Part shown: positions 51,821 to 62,581 of the stretch, piece by piece
How positions within the stretch are numbered: position 1 is the first letter of the stretch
Layout of the letters: each line of letters starts with the position of its first letter
NCBI RefSeq assembly: GCF_002831585.1
Contig: NZ_CP025113.1
Coordinates: 868,001-932,000, forward strand
Length of the DNA: 64,000 bases
Direction: 5' to 3'
DNA from: Bradyrhizobium sp. SK17
GTDB taxonomy: Bacteria; Pseudomonadota; Alphaproteobacteria; Rhizobiales; Xanthobacteraceae
Position numbers and translations under genes: made by a program
The notes under the pieces: model-generated
Told to the model about the DNA's origin: nothing
Databases searched by the model: none
Seen by the model: the letters and a program-made list of their open reading frames with translations, nothing else

Positions 51821-54800
51821 TCAGCCCTGTGCACGATCCGGAACGGCAATCATGTCCGGCGGCAGGCCGGCCTGATGTCGTTCGTACATCGCGATGTAGG
51901 CCGCCTCGATCTGCCGGGTCAGAAGCCTGGTGTCGAACAGCGGGCTCGTGAGGCGGTTGTCCGCGAGCTTGCTTTTGATGGCCTGGAGCGCCGCCTTAGG
52001 GTGTTGTGCGAGTTCGATCGCACGATGTTCGTATTCGCGCGCATCCCGCGCAATGAGCTCCGGCAGCCCGACGGCATTCAACAGACTCGCAGCCACTCTG
52101 CCCGCGAAGGTCTCGCCGATCCGCGTCAGCACCGGCAGACCTGCCCACAAGGCATCGCTCGCCGTCGTATGCGCATTGTAGGGCAGCGTATCGAGAAACA
52201 GATCCGCCAGACGATGCCTCGCCAGATGATCGGGAAGCGGCATTCGTTTGGCGAACACGACGCGCTCGGCGGCGACGCCTCGCCGCTCCGCCGCCGCTTT
52301 CAGGTTCGCTGCCGCAGTCGCGCTGCTCTCGAACAGCCAAATGACGCTGCCTTCCACCGCGCCCAGAATCCGCATCCAGAGATCGAAGACCTCCGGCGTG
52401 ATCTTGTAGTTGTTGTTGAAGCAACAGAACACGAAACCGGATTCGGGCAGCCCGCATTCCTCCCGCGTGAACGCCTTCTCCGAGATGCCTCGCTTTGAAT
52501 CATTCACCTGATAGCAATTCGGCAAATAGGCGATTTTCTCCGAGAACTCGCTCTGCCTGGAGCTCGGGATGACCGTCCGATCGGCAATGACGTAGTCGAT
52601 GTAATCGGCTCCCATCGTGCCGGGGAATCCCAGATAGTTGACCTGGATCGGGGCTGCCCGGTGCGCGAAGATGCTGGTGCGGCCGTTTCTGGTAAAGCCC
52701 TTCAGGTCCACCAGGATGTCGATCTCCGCGGCTCGTATCTTCGCGGCGACTTCGGCATCGCTAAGTCGTCCGGCGTCGAGGAAGGTGTCGAAGGCGGCCT
52801 CGAGGCGGCGGCGCATCGGTGAATCGTCGCGCTGGCCGATCGAGATGGCGGTGACATCGAACACCGATTTGTCGTGATCTTCGAACATGCCGGCCATCAG
52901 ATAGGCCGTTGCATGTTCCTGGAAGTCGGCGGATACGTAACCGACGCGAACCTTGTCGTGCCGATAGATTTCGCCATTCCAGAGCGGCGGCTTGACTGCC
53001 GGATGCCGCCTGTCGATCCACAGCCGCGCACAATTGTGTTGGTCCGTGCCACGCGACGCCAGCGAGAGAAACGTGAATGGATCGGTACTCGGTTTGTTGT
53101 TGGCGACCGATTCGATCAGGTGGCTGCAATCGGCCTCGAAGCCATCCCAATCGCAAATATTCTGCCTCGCGCGCAGACGGAGGCCTTCGAGCGCGACATG
53201 ATCGGGCTTGAGCGCCAGCGCGCTGTCGTAGGCCGCAAGCGCCTCGCCATGACGTTCCATTGCCATGAACACATCACCACGGCCGATCCAAGCCTCGGCC
53301 AGGCCAGGCTTTGCCGCGAGCGCCTTGTCGTAGGCCGCAACCGCCTCGTCATAGCGCTCCAGTTCCGCGAACACGTTGCCGCGACCGAGCCATGCTTCGG
53401 CGAGATCCGGCTTGAGCGCCAGCGCCCTGCCGTGAGCCATGAGGGCTTCGTCGAGCAGCTTCAGCTTGGAGAATGCATTGCCGCGGCCAAGCCATGCCAT
53501 GGCCAGTCGGGGCCCGAGCACCAGCGCCTTGTCGTAGGCGGCAAGGGCTTCGTCACAACGCCCCTGCTCGGCAAGTGCATTGCCCCGACCCAGCCACGCC
53601 TCGGCAAGGTCAGGCCTGAGCGCCAGCGCCTTGTCGCAGGCAGCAAGGGCGTCGTCAGGCCGTTCCAGCCTGGAGAACACGTTGCCCCGGCCAAGCAAAG
53701 CCTCGGCGAGGTCGGGCTTGCGTGCCAATGCCTTGTCGTAAGCATCAAGAGCTTCGTTGCAACGCCCCTGTTCGAACAACGCGTTGCCCCGACCGAGCCA
53801 TGCCTCGGCCAGGTCAGGTCTCAATGCCAGCGCCTTGTCGATGGCCGCGAGCGCTTCGTCGAAGCGTCCGCTCTTGACGAATGAATGGCTCCGACCAAGC
53901 CACACCTCCGCCAGATCGGGCTTGAGCGCCAACGCCCTGTTGAAGGCGGCATCGGCCTCGCCATGGCGCTCGAGTTGCACAAGAATATTGCCAAGACTGA
54001 GCCATGCCTCGACCAGAGCGGGCTTGAGCGCGAGCGCCTTGTCGTAGGCGGCGCGGGCCTCTTCATGACGATTCAACCTGACCAACAGATTGCCGCGACC
54101 GAGCCACGCCTCGGCCAGATCAGGTTTGAGCGACAGCGCCCTGTCGTAAGCCGCGGGCGCCGATTCATAGCGCTGAACGGCCATCAGCAAATTGCCGCGA
54201 CCGAGCCACGCTTCGGCGAGGTCGGGCTTGAGCGACAGCACCTTGTCGTAAGCCGCAAGCGCATCGTCGAAACGCCCCAGATTGAATAATACGCCTGCGC
54301 GACCAAACCATGCTTCGATCAGGTCCGCCCTCAAGCCCAGCGTCCTGTCGTAGGCGGCAAGCGCGTCTTGATGACGGCCCAGGCTCGCGAACAGATGGCC
54401 GAGCCACGCCGCGGCCATTCGAGGCTCGATCGTCAGCGCCTTGTCGTGGGCGGCCAGGGCGTCGGCATAACGCTCCAGCTTGACCAGCGAATGGCAACGC
54501 CCAAGCCACGCTTCGGCGAGATCAGGCCTGATGGCCAGCGCCTTGTCGTAAGCCGCCAGCGACTCCTGGTGACGCCCCAGATTGGCGAGCAGATGACCGA
54601 GCCATGGCCCGGCCAGACCGGGCTTGAGCGCCAGCGCCTTGTCATAGGCTGCAAGCGCCTGGTCATGGCGCCCGAGTCCCGCCAACGCATTGCCGCGACC
54701 GAGCCAGGCTTCAGCCAGACCGGGCTCGAGCGCCACGGCCTTGGCGAACAACGCCTCCGCCTCCAGCGGCTTCCCGCCATTCATCGCCCTTGTGGCATCT

Positions 54801-54826
54801 TGGAATGCTCTCGCGGCGGCGCTCAT
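51821..54826 (-). CDS. TPR-repeat protein with C-terminal O-GlcNAc transferase (SPINDLY/OGT-like, GT41) domain
   Basis: The product has 1001 residues from ATG 54826 (MSAAARAFQDATRAMNGGK). Residues 1-530 are about 16 tandem TPR units of 34 residues with a very uniform consensus (LAEAWLGRGN, then EALAAYDKALALKPD). Two units (third and fifth) are only 32 residues long. A spacer with ICDWDGFEADCSHL follows. The GT41 domain runs from KVRVGYVSADFQEHATAYL to KSKLADNRLTS, with LGFPGTMGADYIDYVIAD and LFLDTLPYNAHTTASDALW. Such enzymes transfer a sugar from a UDP-sugar to Ser/Thr or act in surface polysaccharide synthesis. It is a single gene, and the target is unknown. Confidence 0.9.
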   Translation of the reverse strand: MSAAARAFQDATRAMNGGKPLEAEALFAKAVALEPGLAEAWLGRGNALAGLGRHDQALAAYDKALALKPGLAGPWLGHLLANLGRHQESLAAYDKALAIRPDLAEAWLGRCHSLVKLERYADALAAHDKALTIEPRMAAAWLGHLFASLGRHQDALAAYDRTLGLRADLIEAWFGRAGVLFNLGRFDDALAAYDKVLSLKPDLAEAWLGRGNLLMAVQRYESAPAAYDRALSLKPDLAEAWLGRGNLLVRLNRHEEARAAYDKALALKPALVEAWLSLGNILVQLERHGEADAAFNRALALKPDLAEVWLGRSHSFVKSGRFDEALAAIDKALALRPDLAEAWLGRGNALFEQGRCNEALDAYDKALARKPDLAEALLGRGNVFSRLERPDDALAACDKALALRPDLAEAWLGRGNALAEQGRCDEALAAYDKALVLGPRLAMAWLGRGNAFSKLKLLDEALMAHGRALALKPDLAEAWLGRGNVFAELERYDEAVAAYDKALAAKPGLAEAWIGRGDVFMAMERHGEALAAYDSALALKPDHVALEGLRLRARQNICDWDGFEADCSHLIESVANNKPSTDPFTFLSLASRGTDQHNCARLWIDRRHPAVKPPLWNGEIYRHDKVRVGYVSADFQEHATAYLMAGMFEDHDKSVFDVTAISIGQRDDSPMRRRLEAAFDTFLDAGRLSDAEVAAKIRAAEIDILVDLKGFTRNGRTSIFAHRAAPIQVNYLGFPGTMGADYIDYVIADRTVIPSSRQSEFSEKIAYLPNCYQVNDSKRGISEKAFTREECGLPESGFVFCCFNNNYKITPEVFDLWMRILGAVEGSVIWLFESSATAAANLKAAAERRGVAAERVVFAKRMPLPDHLARHRLADLFLDTLPYNAHTTASDALWAGLPVLTRIGETFAGRVAASLLNAVGLPELIARDAREYEHRAIELAQHPKAALQAIKSKLADNRLTSPLFDTRLLTRQIEAAYIAMYERHQAGLPPDMIAVPDRAQG

Positions 54827-55225
54827 GCACCCTGGCCAATCATCGCTGGCTTGATCCTGGATCGTTCCCGATGCCGGCTGGAGTGCGTCCTCCCCGCCGG
54901 TCAATCTATGATAGCGTCCGGCAATACCATCACGCAATCCCAGGGTGCAACGCCCGAATCGCGGCTATCGGGACGGCTTCGCAGAGCTTCGTCAACGATC
55001 GCTTCGAGGGGCTGATACCGAGCGCTTTGCGGATGACCCGCTCGGCTTCGAGCCGGCGCCCATGCAGGGGCCGCCGGTGACGGGGCGATCACGCCGCCGA
55101 CCGTCCCGATCGTCGGCAAGAGCAAGCCGACCTTCGACACATTGTACAATGGTGATCGCGCGAAACGCCGTTCGCGACGGATTGCCGGCGTCCGTAATGG
55201 ACGCCGACCTCATTGAAGCCGCGGC
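54827..55225. other. Intergenic region between secA and the OGT-like gene
   Basis: About 400 bases show no real ORF. A 7-base-pair hairpin (GGCGTCC-GTAAT-GGACGCC, 55187-55205) may terminate secA, though without a T-tract. CATTGTACAATG at 55140-55151 is a perfect palindrome. No repeat family is seen. Confidence 0.5.
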
Positions 55226-58090
55226 TTAGGCGTACCGGCCGTGGCAGTGCTTGTACTTCTTGCCGCTTCCGCAAGGGCAGTCCTCGTTGCGGCCGACCTT
55301 GCCCCAGCTTGCCGGGTCGTTCGGATTGCGCTCGGCGGCCGGCAACCCCGGCGCCAGCGAGGCCTGGGCGTAGGTCGCTTCGGTCAGGCTGGCACGTGCG
55401 AACTCGTCCTCGCCGGTGTTGGGATCGAGCTTGTGCGCCTCCATCATCGGCAGTGGCTGCGGCGGCTCCTCCGGCGGCACGATCTCGACCCGCATCAATT
55501 GCGCGGTGACCGCCTCGCGCAGATGCGAGCTCATCTCCTGGAACAGGTTGAAGGCCTCGGTCTTGTACTCCTGCAACGGATCGCGCTGGCCGTAGCCGCG
55601 CAGGCCGATCACCTGGCGCAGATGGTCGAGCATGATCAGATGCTCACGCCAGAGATGGTCGAGGGTCTGCAACAGGATGGTCTTCTCGACGTAACGCATC
55701 ACGTCGGGACCCCATTGCGCGACCTTGGCCGCCATCCGCTCATCGACATGCTTCTCGATGCGCGCCAACAGCTCCTCGTCGGCGATGCCCTCTTCCTTGG
55801 CCCATTCGTCAACCGGCAGGTCGACATCGAGCACGCGCTTCAATTCCTCCTTGAGGCCCGCGGTGTCCCACTGCTCGGCATAGGCGTGCTCGGGGATGTA
55901 TTTGGCGACGACATCCTCGATGAAATCATGCCGCATGCCGGTGACCATCTCGACGACGCTGTCATCCTTCATCAGGTCGACGCGCTGGTCGAAGATCACC
56001 TTGCGCTGGTCGTTCTGGACGTTGTCGAATTTGAGCAGGTTCTTGCGGATGTCGAAGTTGCGCGCCTCGACCTTCTGCTGCGCCTTCTCCAGTGCCTTGT
56101 TGATCCAGGGATGGATGATGGCTTCGCCTTCCTGGAGGCCGAGCCGCTGCAGCATGCTGTCGAGCCGGTCGGAGCCGAAGATGCGCATCAAATCGTCTTC
56201 CAGCGACAGGAAGAACTTCGAGCGACCGGGGTCGCCCTGACGGCCGGAGCGGCCGCGCAGCTGGTTGTCGATGCGGCGGGATTCGTGGCGCTCGGAGCCG
56301 ATGATGTAGAGGCCGCCCGGCTTCTTCACGGTCTTGGCGGGCTTGTTGCCCTTGGCGGGCTCGACCTCGAAATCCTCTTCCGCCTTCAGCACGATCTCGC
56401 GGAAGCGCTCGATGTCGGCCTTGATCTGCTCGATCTTCTTGGCCTTCTCGGCCTCGTCGGTGATCCCTGCGGTCTCCTGCTGGATCCGCATCTCGAGCGA
56501 GCCGCCGAGCTTGATGTCGGTGCCGCGGCCGGCCATGTTGGTCGCGATCGTGATTGCGCCCGGCACGCCGGCTTCGGCGACGATATAGGCTTCCTGCTCG
56601 TGGAAGCGCGCGTTCAGCACCGCGAACAGTTTCGCCGGCTTGCCGGCGCGAGCGGCGGCATAGAGCTTCTCCATGCCGGATTCGGAGGTGAAATCGATCT
56701 GCTTGTAGCCGTGCTTCTTGAGGTAGTCGGCCAGCACTTCCGACTTCTCGATCGAGGCGGTGCCGACCAGCACCGGCTGCAACCGCTTGTTGGCGCGCTC
56801 GATCTCGGCGAGGATCGCGCCGTATTTTTCGTTCTGGGTACGGTAGACCTCGTCGTCCTCGTCGAGGCGCGCCACCGGCAGATTGGTCGGGATCTCCACG
56901 ACCTCGAGCTTGTAGATGTCGAACAGTTCGTCGGCTTCGGTCAGCGCCGTGCCGGTCATGCCGGACAGCTTGGCGTACATCCGGAAATAATTCTGGAAGG
57001 TGATCGAGGCCAGCGTCTGGTTCTCGGGCTGGACCGTGACGTGTTCCTTGGCTTCCAGGGCCTGGTGCAGGCCCTCCGAGTAGCGCCGGCCCTGCATCAT
57101 GCGGCCGGTGAACTCGTCGATGATGACGACCTCGTCGTCGCGGACGATATAGTCCTTGTCGCGGGTGAACAGCGTATGCGCGCGCAGCGCCTGGTTGACG
57201 TGATGCACGACGGAGACGTTCTCGACGTCGTACAGCGAATCGCCCTTGAGCTGGCCGGCGTCGCGCAGCAGGTTCTCGAGCTTCTCCATGCCGCCTTCGG
57301 TCAGCGTCACCGTGCGCTGCTTCTCGTCGACCTCGTAGTCGTCCTTCTTGGCGAGCTTCGGCATGAAGGTGTCGATGGTGTTGTAGAAATCCGAACGGTC
57401 GTCGAGCGGGCCGGAGATGATCAGCGGCGTGCGCGCTTCGTCGATCAGGATCGAGTCGACTTCGTCGACGATCGCGTAGAAATGCGCGCGCTGGACCATG
57501 TCCTCCAGGCGGTACTTCATGTTGTCGCGCAGATAGTCGAAGCCGTATTCGTTGTTGGTGCCGTAGGTGATGTCACAGGCATAGGCCGCCTTGCGCTCGG
57601 CATCGTCGAGGCCGTGCACGATCACGCCGGTGGTCAGCCCCAGGAACGCGTAGATCTGGCCCATCCAGCCGGAGTCGCGGCGGGCGAGGTAGTCGTTGAC
57701 GGTGACGACGTGGACGCCCTTGCCGGCGAGCGCGTTGAGGTAGACCGCCAGGGTTGCGACCAGCGTCTTGCCTTCACCGGTCTTCATCTCGGCGATGTCG
57801 CCCTCGTGCAGCACCATGCCGCCGATCAGCTGCACGTCGAAATGGCGCTGGCCGAGCGTCCGCTTGGCCGCTTCGCGCACCGTGGCGAAGGCCGGAACCA
57901 GGATGTCGTCGAGCGTCTTGCCTTCGGCGAGCTGCTGCTTGAACTCGGCGGTGCGGGCCTTGAGCTGATCGTCCGTGAGCTTGATGAGCTCGGGCTCCAG
58001 CGCGTTGATGGCGTTGACCCGGGACTGATATCCCTTGACGCGGCGGTCATTGGAGGAGCCGAAAAACTTGCGGGCGAGCGCGCCGATCAT
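55226..58090 (-). CDS. secA: Preprotein translocase subunit SecA
   Basis: The product has 954 residues and is full length. Motor domain features are [20 protein letters not shown] (Walker A), [29 protein letters not shown] (Walker B region), and [13 protein letters not shown] with [20 protein letters not shown] in the second nucleotide domain. The C-terminus carries the zinc-binding, SecB-contacting motif [14 protein letters not shown]. It drives secretion of unfolded proteins through SecYEG at the inner membrane. It is divergent from the parvulin gene, another export-related function. Confidence 0.98.
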   Translation of the reverse strand: MIGALARKFFGSSNDRRVKGYQSRVNAINALEPELIKLTDDQLKARTAEFKQQLAEGKTLDDILVPAFATVREAAKRTLGQRHFDVQLIGGMVLHEGDIAEMKTGEGKTLVATLAVYLNALAGKGVHVVTVNDYLARRDSGWMGQIYAFLGLTTGVIVHGLDDAERKAAYACDITYGTNNEYGFDYLRDNMKYRLEDMVQRAHFYAIVDEVDSILIDEARTPLIISGPLDDRSDFYNTIDTFMPKLAKKDDYEVDEKQRTVTLTEGGMEKLENLLRDAGQLKGDSLYDVENVSVVHHVNQALRAHTLFTRDKDYIVRDDEVVIIDEFTGRMMQGRRYSEGLHQALEAKEHVTVQPENQTLASITFQNYFRMYAKLSGMTGTALTEADELFDIYKLEVVEIPTNLPVARLDEDDEVYRTQNEKYGAILAEIERANKRLQPVLVGTASIEKSEVLADYLKKHGYKQIDFTSESGMEKLYAAARAGKPAKLFAVLNARFHEQEAYIVAEAGVPGAITIATNMAGRGTDIKLGGSLEMRIQQETAGITDEAEKAKKIEQIKADIERFREIVLKAEEDFEVEPAKGNKPAKTVKKPGGLYIIGSERHESRRIDNQLRGRSGRQGDPGRSKFFLSLEDDLMRIFGSDRLDSMLQRLGLQEGEAIIHPWINKALEKAQQKVEARNFDIRKNLLKFDNVQNDQRKVIFDQRVDLMKDDSVVEMVTGMRHDFIEDVVAKYIPEHAYAEQWDTAGLKEELKRVLDVDLPVDEWAKEEGIADEELLARIEKHVDERMAAKVAQWGPDVMRYVEKTILLQTLDHLWREHLIMLDHLRQVIGLRGYGQRDPLQEYKTEAFNLFQEMSSHLREAVTAQLMRVEIVPPEEPPQPLPMMEAHKLDPNTGEDEFARASLTEATYAQASLAPGLPAAERNPNDPASWGKVGRNEDCPCGSGKKYKHCHGRYA

Positions 58091-58372
58091 GCGAAATTCC
58101 TGTTCTTCGGTCTCGAGTTCGGTCTTGGTTCAATTCGGTCTTGCGTTACAGCCTGAGATGGTCCGCCGGATCGCCTATCAACTCACCGTGACGCACTGCT
58201 GGTCGAGCCCCGACCCGGCACTCCTCCGCCAATTGAGTGGGAAACCGGCCATCCTCGGTTCAACGGCGAAAAACGCAGCAAAATAAGCGCTCTCACCGCC
58301 GACACGGCCGGCCAGAGATATGGCCCGCCCGGGGGTTGTCAACGCCGCCAAGATGTCAAGGAATTCATCATT

Positions 58373-58401
58373 TTGACAAGACTTTCGCGTTGCCAATGTA
58401 A
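58373..58401 (+). promoter_or_regulatory. Probable promoter of the parvulin gene
   Basis: A consensus TTGACA (58373-58378) is followed after 17 bases by ATGTAA (58396-58401), about 60 bases before the start. The -35 is perfect and the -10 weak. The 370-base divergent region with secA holds no ORF. Confidence 0.5.
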
Positions 58402-58460
58402 CACGATTGGGCGAGTGTCCGCCCCGCTCGAGCTTCCCCCCTTTAGACCAAGGATTTTGC

Positions 58461-59399
58461 ATGACCACCTCGCCTCCGGAAACCAAAACCGGCCTGCGCC
58501 TCGGCCTCGCCACCCTGGCCGCAACGGGCTGTCTTGTCGCAGTGCTGGCCGCCAGCCTGCCGGTCCGCGCCGCGGATTCCGATCCGGTGCTGGCGAAGGT
58601 TAATGGTTCCGAGATCCGCGCCAGCGACGTCGCGCTCGCCGAGGAAGAACTGGGCCCGAGCCTCGCGCAGATGGACCCGGCGACCAAGAAGGACAACGTG
58701 CTGTCCTTCCTGATCGACATGAAGATCGTGTCCAAGGCCGCCGAGGACAAGAAGGTCGAGAACAGCGACGACTTCAAGAAGCGCCTCGCCTTCACCCGCA
58801 GCCGCCTCCTGATGGACAGCCTGCTGGCCAGCGAGGGCAAGGCCGCGACCACCGACGAGGCCATGAAGAAGGTCTATGACGACGCCGCCAAGCAGATCAC
58901 CGGCGAGCAGGAGGTGCGCGCCCGCCACATCCTGGTCGAGACCGAGGACGAGGCCAAGGCGATCAAGGCCGAGCTCGACAAGGGGGCCGACTTCGCCGAG
59001 CTCGCCAAGAAGAAGTCCAAGGACCCCGGCGCCTCCGACGGCGGCGACCTCGGCTTCTTCACCAAGGAACAGATGGTGCCGGAATTCTCCGCGGTCGCCT
59101 TCTCGCTCGAGCCGGGCAAGATCTCCGATCCGGTCAAGTCGCAGTTCGGCTGGCACATCATCAAGGTCGAGGAAAAGCGCAACCGCAAGGCGCCCGACTT
59201 CGAGCAGGTCAAGGCCCAGATCGAGACCTACGTGACCCGCAAGGCCCAGGCCGACTATGTCGCCAAGCTGCGCGAGGCCGCCAAGGTCGAGCGCATGGAC
59301 AAGCCGGCCGATGCAGCCAAGGATGCGACGCCGCCGGCGGATGCCGCCAAGGACGCGCCGAAGCCGGCCGACAACAAGATGGCGCCGGCGAAGAAGTAA
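58461..59399 (+). CDS. Peptidylprolyl isomerase, parvulin type (periplasmic)
   Basis: The product has 312 residues from ATG 58461 (MTTSPPETKTGLRL), preceded by AAGGATTTTGC. A signal peptide ends near LPVRAAD. An N-terminal SurA/PpiD-like helical chaperone region (PVLAKVNGSEIRASDVALAE) is followed by a parvulin domain at about 155-245: VRARHILVETEDEAKAIKAE, DGGDLGFFTKEQMVPEF and FGWHIIKVEEKR. The last 40 residues are a K/A/P-rich tail. It folds outer membrane or periplasmic proteins after Sec export, matching its place beside secA. An intrinsic terminator follows. Confidence 0.93.
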   Translation: MTTSPPETKTGLRLGLATLAATGCLVAVLAASLPVRAADSDPVLAKVNGSEIRASDVALAEEELGPSLAQMDPATKKDNVLSFLIDMKIVSKAAEDKKVENSDDFKKRLAFTRSRLLMDSLLASEGKAATTDEAMKKVYDDAAKQITGEQEVRARHILVETEDEAKAIKAELDKGADFAELAKKKSKDPGASDGGDLGFFTKEQMVPEFSAVAFSLEPGKISDPVKSQFGWHIIKVEEKRNRKAPDFEQVKAQIETYVTRKAQADYVAKLREAAKVERMDKPADAAKDATPPADAAKDAPKPADNKMAPAKK

Positions 59400-59429
59400 G
59401 CTTCGCGAAGCCGAACCGATTGCGTTGCG

Positions 59430-59460
59430 ATGGCCGGGCACGTCCCGGCCATTTGCTTTT
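59430..59460 (+). terminator. Rho-independent terminator after the parvulin gene
   Basis: ATGGCCGGG-CACGT-CCCGGCCAT is a perfect nine-base-pair stem followed by TTGCTTTT, about 30 bases after the stop. Confidence 0.85.
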
Positions 59461-59480
59461 GCGGTACCTTCGGTTGATCG

Positions 59481-59588
59481 CGTCGTCCCGGCGCAGATCA
59501 GGACCCATACGCCGCGGCGGAGCACTTCTTGCCGCGGCAGTCGTTTCTTGAACAATTGATGACGGTGGCTATGGGTCCGGGACGACGG
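59481..59588. repeat. Inverted repeat pair, family B copy 3
   Basis: CGTCGTCCCGGCGCAGATCA then GGACCCAT (59481-59508) is repeated inverted as ATGGGTCCGGGACGACG (59571-59587). The right arm is shortened relative to the other two copies. It lies between the parvulin terminator and argJ. Confidence 0.7.
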
Positions 59589-59638
59589 CGTTGCGCGTTC
59601 GCTTCGCAGCCCTCTCCCGATTCAGCCGCCAAGATGTT

Positions 59639-60916
59639 ATGCAGCGCTTCCCTCCCCGTAGCCGGAAGCTTGCCGATGTCCACCGCCGTCTCCCCCTCGC
59701 CCCGCCAGATGTTCCCGAGATGCCCGTGATCGCGGGCGTGCGGCTTGCAACCGCCGCCGCCGGCATCCGTTACAAGGGGCGCACCGACGTGCTGCTCGCA
59801 CTGCTGGACAAAGGCACCACGGTCGCCGGCGTCTTCACCAAGTCGAAATGCCCGTCGGCGCCGGTCGAATGGTGTCGCGCCAAGCTGAAAGGCGGGGCTG
59901 CGCGCGCGCTGGTGGTCAACTCCGGCAACGCCAACGCCTTCACCGGCAAGACCGGCAAGGCGTCCACCGCGCTGACCGCGCAGATCGCCGCCAAGGCGGT
60001 CGGCTGCTCGACCTCGGACGTATTCCTCGCCTCGACCGGCGTGATCGGCGAGCCACTCGACGCCACCAAGTTCGACGGCGTGCTGGCGCAGCTCGCCGAG
60101 ACCGCGACGCCCGATCTCTGGATGGATGCGGCCCGTGCGATCATGACCACCGACACCTTCCCGAAGGTCGCGACCGCGACCGTGAAGCTCGGCAAGGCCA
60201 AGGTGACGATCAACGGCATGGCCAAGGGTGCCGGCATGATCATGCCCGACATGGCGACCATGCTGTCCTTCATCTTCACCGATGCGCCGCTGTCGGCCGG
60301 CGCGCTGCAATCGCTGCTCAAGGCCGGCGTCGAGGACACCTTCAACGCGCTGACCATCGACGGCGACACCTCGACCTCGGACACGTTGCTGGCGTTCGCG
60401 ACCGGCGCCGCGGCGGCCAACGGCGCGCCGAAGATCTCGCGCGCCAGCGACCCGCGCCTGAAGGCCTTTGCCAAGGCGTTCCAGCAGATCCTCGCCGACC
60501 TCTCCGAGCAGGTGGCGCGCGACGGCGAAGGCGCCCGCAAGCTGGTCGAGGTCGTGGTCGAGGGCGCGACGACGAAACCGTCGGCGCGCAAGATCGCGAT
60601 GTCGATCGCCAATTCGCCGCTGGTGAAGACCGCGATCGCCGGCGAGGACGCCAATTGGGGCCGCGTGGTGATGGCGGTCGGCAAGGCCGGCGAGCCCGCC
60701 AACCGCGACAAGCTCTCGATCTCCTTCAACGGCATCCGTGTCGCCAAGAGCGGCGCGCGCGACCCGTCCTACGACGAGAAGGAAGTGTCGGAGGCGATGA
60801 AGGCGCCGAAGATCCAGATCAAGGTCGCGCTCGGCCTCGGTAAGGCCAAGGACCGCGTGCTGACCTGCGATCTCACCAAGGAATATGTCGCGATCAACGG
60901 GGACTATCGGTCGTAG
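59639..60916 (+). CDS. argJ: Bifunctional glutamate N-acetyltransferase/amino-acid N-acetyltransferase ArgJ
   Basis: The body matches Arg[56 protein letters not shown], and the self-cleavage site with the catalytic Thr in [16 protein letters not shown]. It splits into alpha and beta chains and recycles the acetyl group in arginine synthesis. The literal frame gives an odd N-terminus ([15 protein letters not shown]). The expected start [17 protein letters not shown] is recovered from ATG 59676 if one C is added to the run at 59692-59696, so the true gene is probably 59676-60916 with a one-base error. The coordinates given are the uninterrupted frame. Confidence 0.94.
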   Translation: MQRFPPRSRKLADVHRRLPLAPPDVPEMPVIAGVRLATAAAGIRYKGRTDVLLALLDKGTTVAGVFTKSKCPSAPVEWCRAKLKGGAARALVVNSGNANAFTGKTGKASTALTAQIAAKAVGCSTSDVFLASTGVIGEPLDATKFDGVLAQLAETATPDLWMDAARAIMTTDTFPKVATATVKLGKAKVTINGMAKGAGMIMPDMATMLSFIFTDAPLSAGALQSLLKAGVEDTFNALTIDGDTSTSDTLLAFATGAAAANGAPKISRASDPRLKAFAKAFQQILADLSEQVARDGEGARKLVEVVVEGATTKPSARKIAMSIANSPLVKTAIAGEDANWGRVVMAVGKAGEPANRDKLSISFNGIRVAKSGARDPSYDEKEVSEAMKAPKIQIKVALGLGKAKDRVLTCDLTKEYVAINGDYRS

Positions 60917-60930
60917 GGTTCATCTCTTTA

Positions 60931-61059
60931 CCCGTCATCCTGAGGCGCGAGCGGAGCGAGCCTCGAAGGATGCACGGCCCGGATGGCGCCGCATGGAGAG
61001 AGTCGGGCCGTCGACCCTTCGAGACGCCGCGCGAAAGCGCGGCTCCTCAGGGTGACGGG
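60931..61059. repeat. Dispersed inverted repeat, family A copy 3
   Basis: It begins CCCGTCATCCTGAGGCGCGA and ends CTCCTCAGGGTGACGGG, with the nested pair CCTCGAAGGATGCACGG and CCCTTCGAGACG. It lies between the convergent argJ and TadG-like genes and may terminate both. Confidence 0.75.
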
Positions 61060-61080
61060 GAGAGAAGGCATCGGCCTCCG

Positions 61081-62409
61081 CTAGCTGCTGATCCGCGCGT
61101 CGGCGACGGCCTTCTTGAACAGCGCGTTCATCGCGTCGGCGATGCCCTGGGTCGGGCTGACCTCGAAGTAGAAGCCCGGCGACGCGCAGGCCTGCATGTT
61201 CTGCGCGATCTCGCTGTTCGGCGAGGGTCCGAACGGACCCTTGTTGAACGGATCGATCCAGCTCATGTACCAGCTGTTGGTCGGCAGCTGCAGATAGGTG
61301 GTGTAGAGCACCGCGATCTTGATGCCGCGATTCTTGATCGCGGTGCACAGCGCCGGGTTGATCGGCGACTGGCAGCGATTGCCGCCGGTGATCGGCTTCA
61401 GGCAGCTCGAATTCGGTTCGTCCGCGACGCCGTCGGAGACGAAGAACAGATATTTCATCGGCGCCGCCGAGGTGCCGGGACCGGGCGCGCTGATCGCAGA
61501 GCTGATCGCCGGAAGCACCGCGCTGAACTGGGTGTCCTTGTCGGCCGTGTAGGAATCGTTGTTGCCGTAGACACCCATCAGGTCGATGTTGCCGGCTGCG
61601 GTCTTGGCGCTCGACAGGCTGGTCGACAGCGAGAACAGCGCGCGCAGGCCGATCGTCGCCGACGATGCGCCGAAATCGTAGATCGCCATCCGGAACTGGT
61701 TGGAATAGGTCGCGGTGGTCGCGGCCGTGTCCATCAATTGCTGGGTGGCGCTGCGCAGCACGTCGATCCGGGTGGTGACGCCGAGCTTCTTGGCGAGATT
61801 GTAGTAGTTGTTGGCATCGTTGTAGTCGTGGCAGGCGAAGGCACATTTGTCGGGCGTGTTGTTGACCATCTTGGTCACGTCGGTCGGCGTCGCCGCGACT
61901 CCCATCGACGGCGAATTGTCGAGCAGGAGATAGAAGTCGATGTAGAGCGGCATGTTGGCGGTCGAGGTCGACGAACCCTTCACCGTCATGTTGCTCTGGC
62001 CGATCACGCCGAGAAACAGGGTGGGAACGACCGCGGTGAACTGCACCGTCGAGGTGACGACGCTGCCGGTCTTGGTCATGGTCGGCGTCACGCTGGTCAC
62101 GGTGAAGCCGCTCTGGTTCAGGACATTGCCGTTGAAGATGTTGGTCGCATCGGCCTGGCCGGCCGCGATCGGGCCGTCCGAGGTCATGGCGCCGGCGGCG
62201 ATGAAGCCGGGCGACGACTTGGAAACCGATCCGACGCTCGCGGCGTCGGCAGCGGACAACAACTTGCTGCGGATCTGGTTGGCCCGGGAATAGTCGACCG
62301 CGCATCCGACGGCGACGACGAGCGGCAGCACGGCGAGGCCAAACGTCATCGCGATGTTGCCGGAGCGATCGCGGCGGAAACGGCTGATAGCCCGGATCAA
62401 GATGCGCAT
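61081..62409 (-). CDS. TadG-like pilus assembly protein with VWA domain
   Basis: The product has 442 residues from ATG 62409 (MRILIRAISRFRRDRSGNIA). The N-terminus is the TadE/TadG membrane anchor (FRRDRSGNIAMTFGLAVLPL, then VDYSRANQIRSKLLSAADAA). A VWA domain starts near 165 with DFYLLLDNSPSMG (MIDAS-type DxSxS) and has VSDGVADEPNSS further on. Pairs of Cys (CAFACHDYND; SSCLKPITGGNRC) suggest extracytoplasmic disulfides. TadG-type proteins are minor components or assembly factors of Flp pili. No other tad gene is nearby, so it is an orphan. Confidence 0.88.
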   Translation of the reverse strand: MRILIRAISRFRRDRSGNIAMTFGLAVLPLVVAVGCAVDYSRANQIRSKLLSAADAASVGSVSKSSPGFIAAGAMTSDGPIAAGQADATNIFNGNVLNQSGFTVTSVTPTMTKTGSVVTSTVQFTAVVPTLFLGVIGQSNMTVKGSSTSTANMPLYIDFYLLLDNSPSMGVAATPTDVTKMVNNTPDKCAFACHDYNDANNYYNLAKKLGVTTRIDVLRSATQQLMDTAATTATYSNQFRMAIYDFGASSATIGLRALFSLSTSLSSAKTAAGNIDLMGVYGNNDSYTADKDTQFSAVLPAISSAISAPGPGTSAAPMKYLFFVSDGVADEPNSSCLKPITGGNRCQSPINPALCTAIKNRGIKIAVLYTTYLQLPTNSWYMSWIDPFNKGPFGPSPNSEIAQNMQACASPGFYFEVSPTQGIADAMNALFKKAVADARISS

Positions 62410-62581
62410 GGTTATATCGGCAAAGAATATGATGGACACATAACGTGACACTTCACCCTGCCGGCTGCGAATTAAGGCAGGCTTATCGCGATCGCAGAAA
62501 AACACTCGGACACAAATCGTTTGGCCCGGAGCGCTTTGCTGGTTAATGAAACCTGAAGATCGAGAAGGAAGTCCTCACCGC

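Noticed and set aside
53200..54790. Possible CRISPR-like or satellite array with 102-base period
   Set aside because: The period is three times 34 codons and translates into TPR units; spacers are not unique and the frame is open.
55241..58156. 971-codon plus-strand ORF opposite secA
   Set aside because: It mirrors secA almost base for base. SecA motifs are complete on the minus strand.
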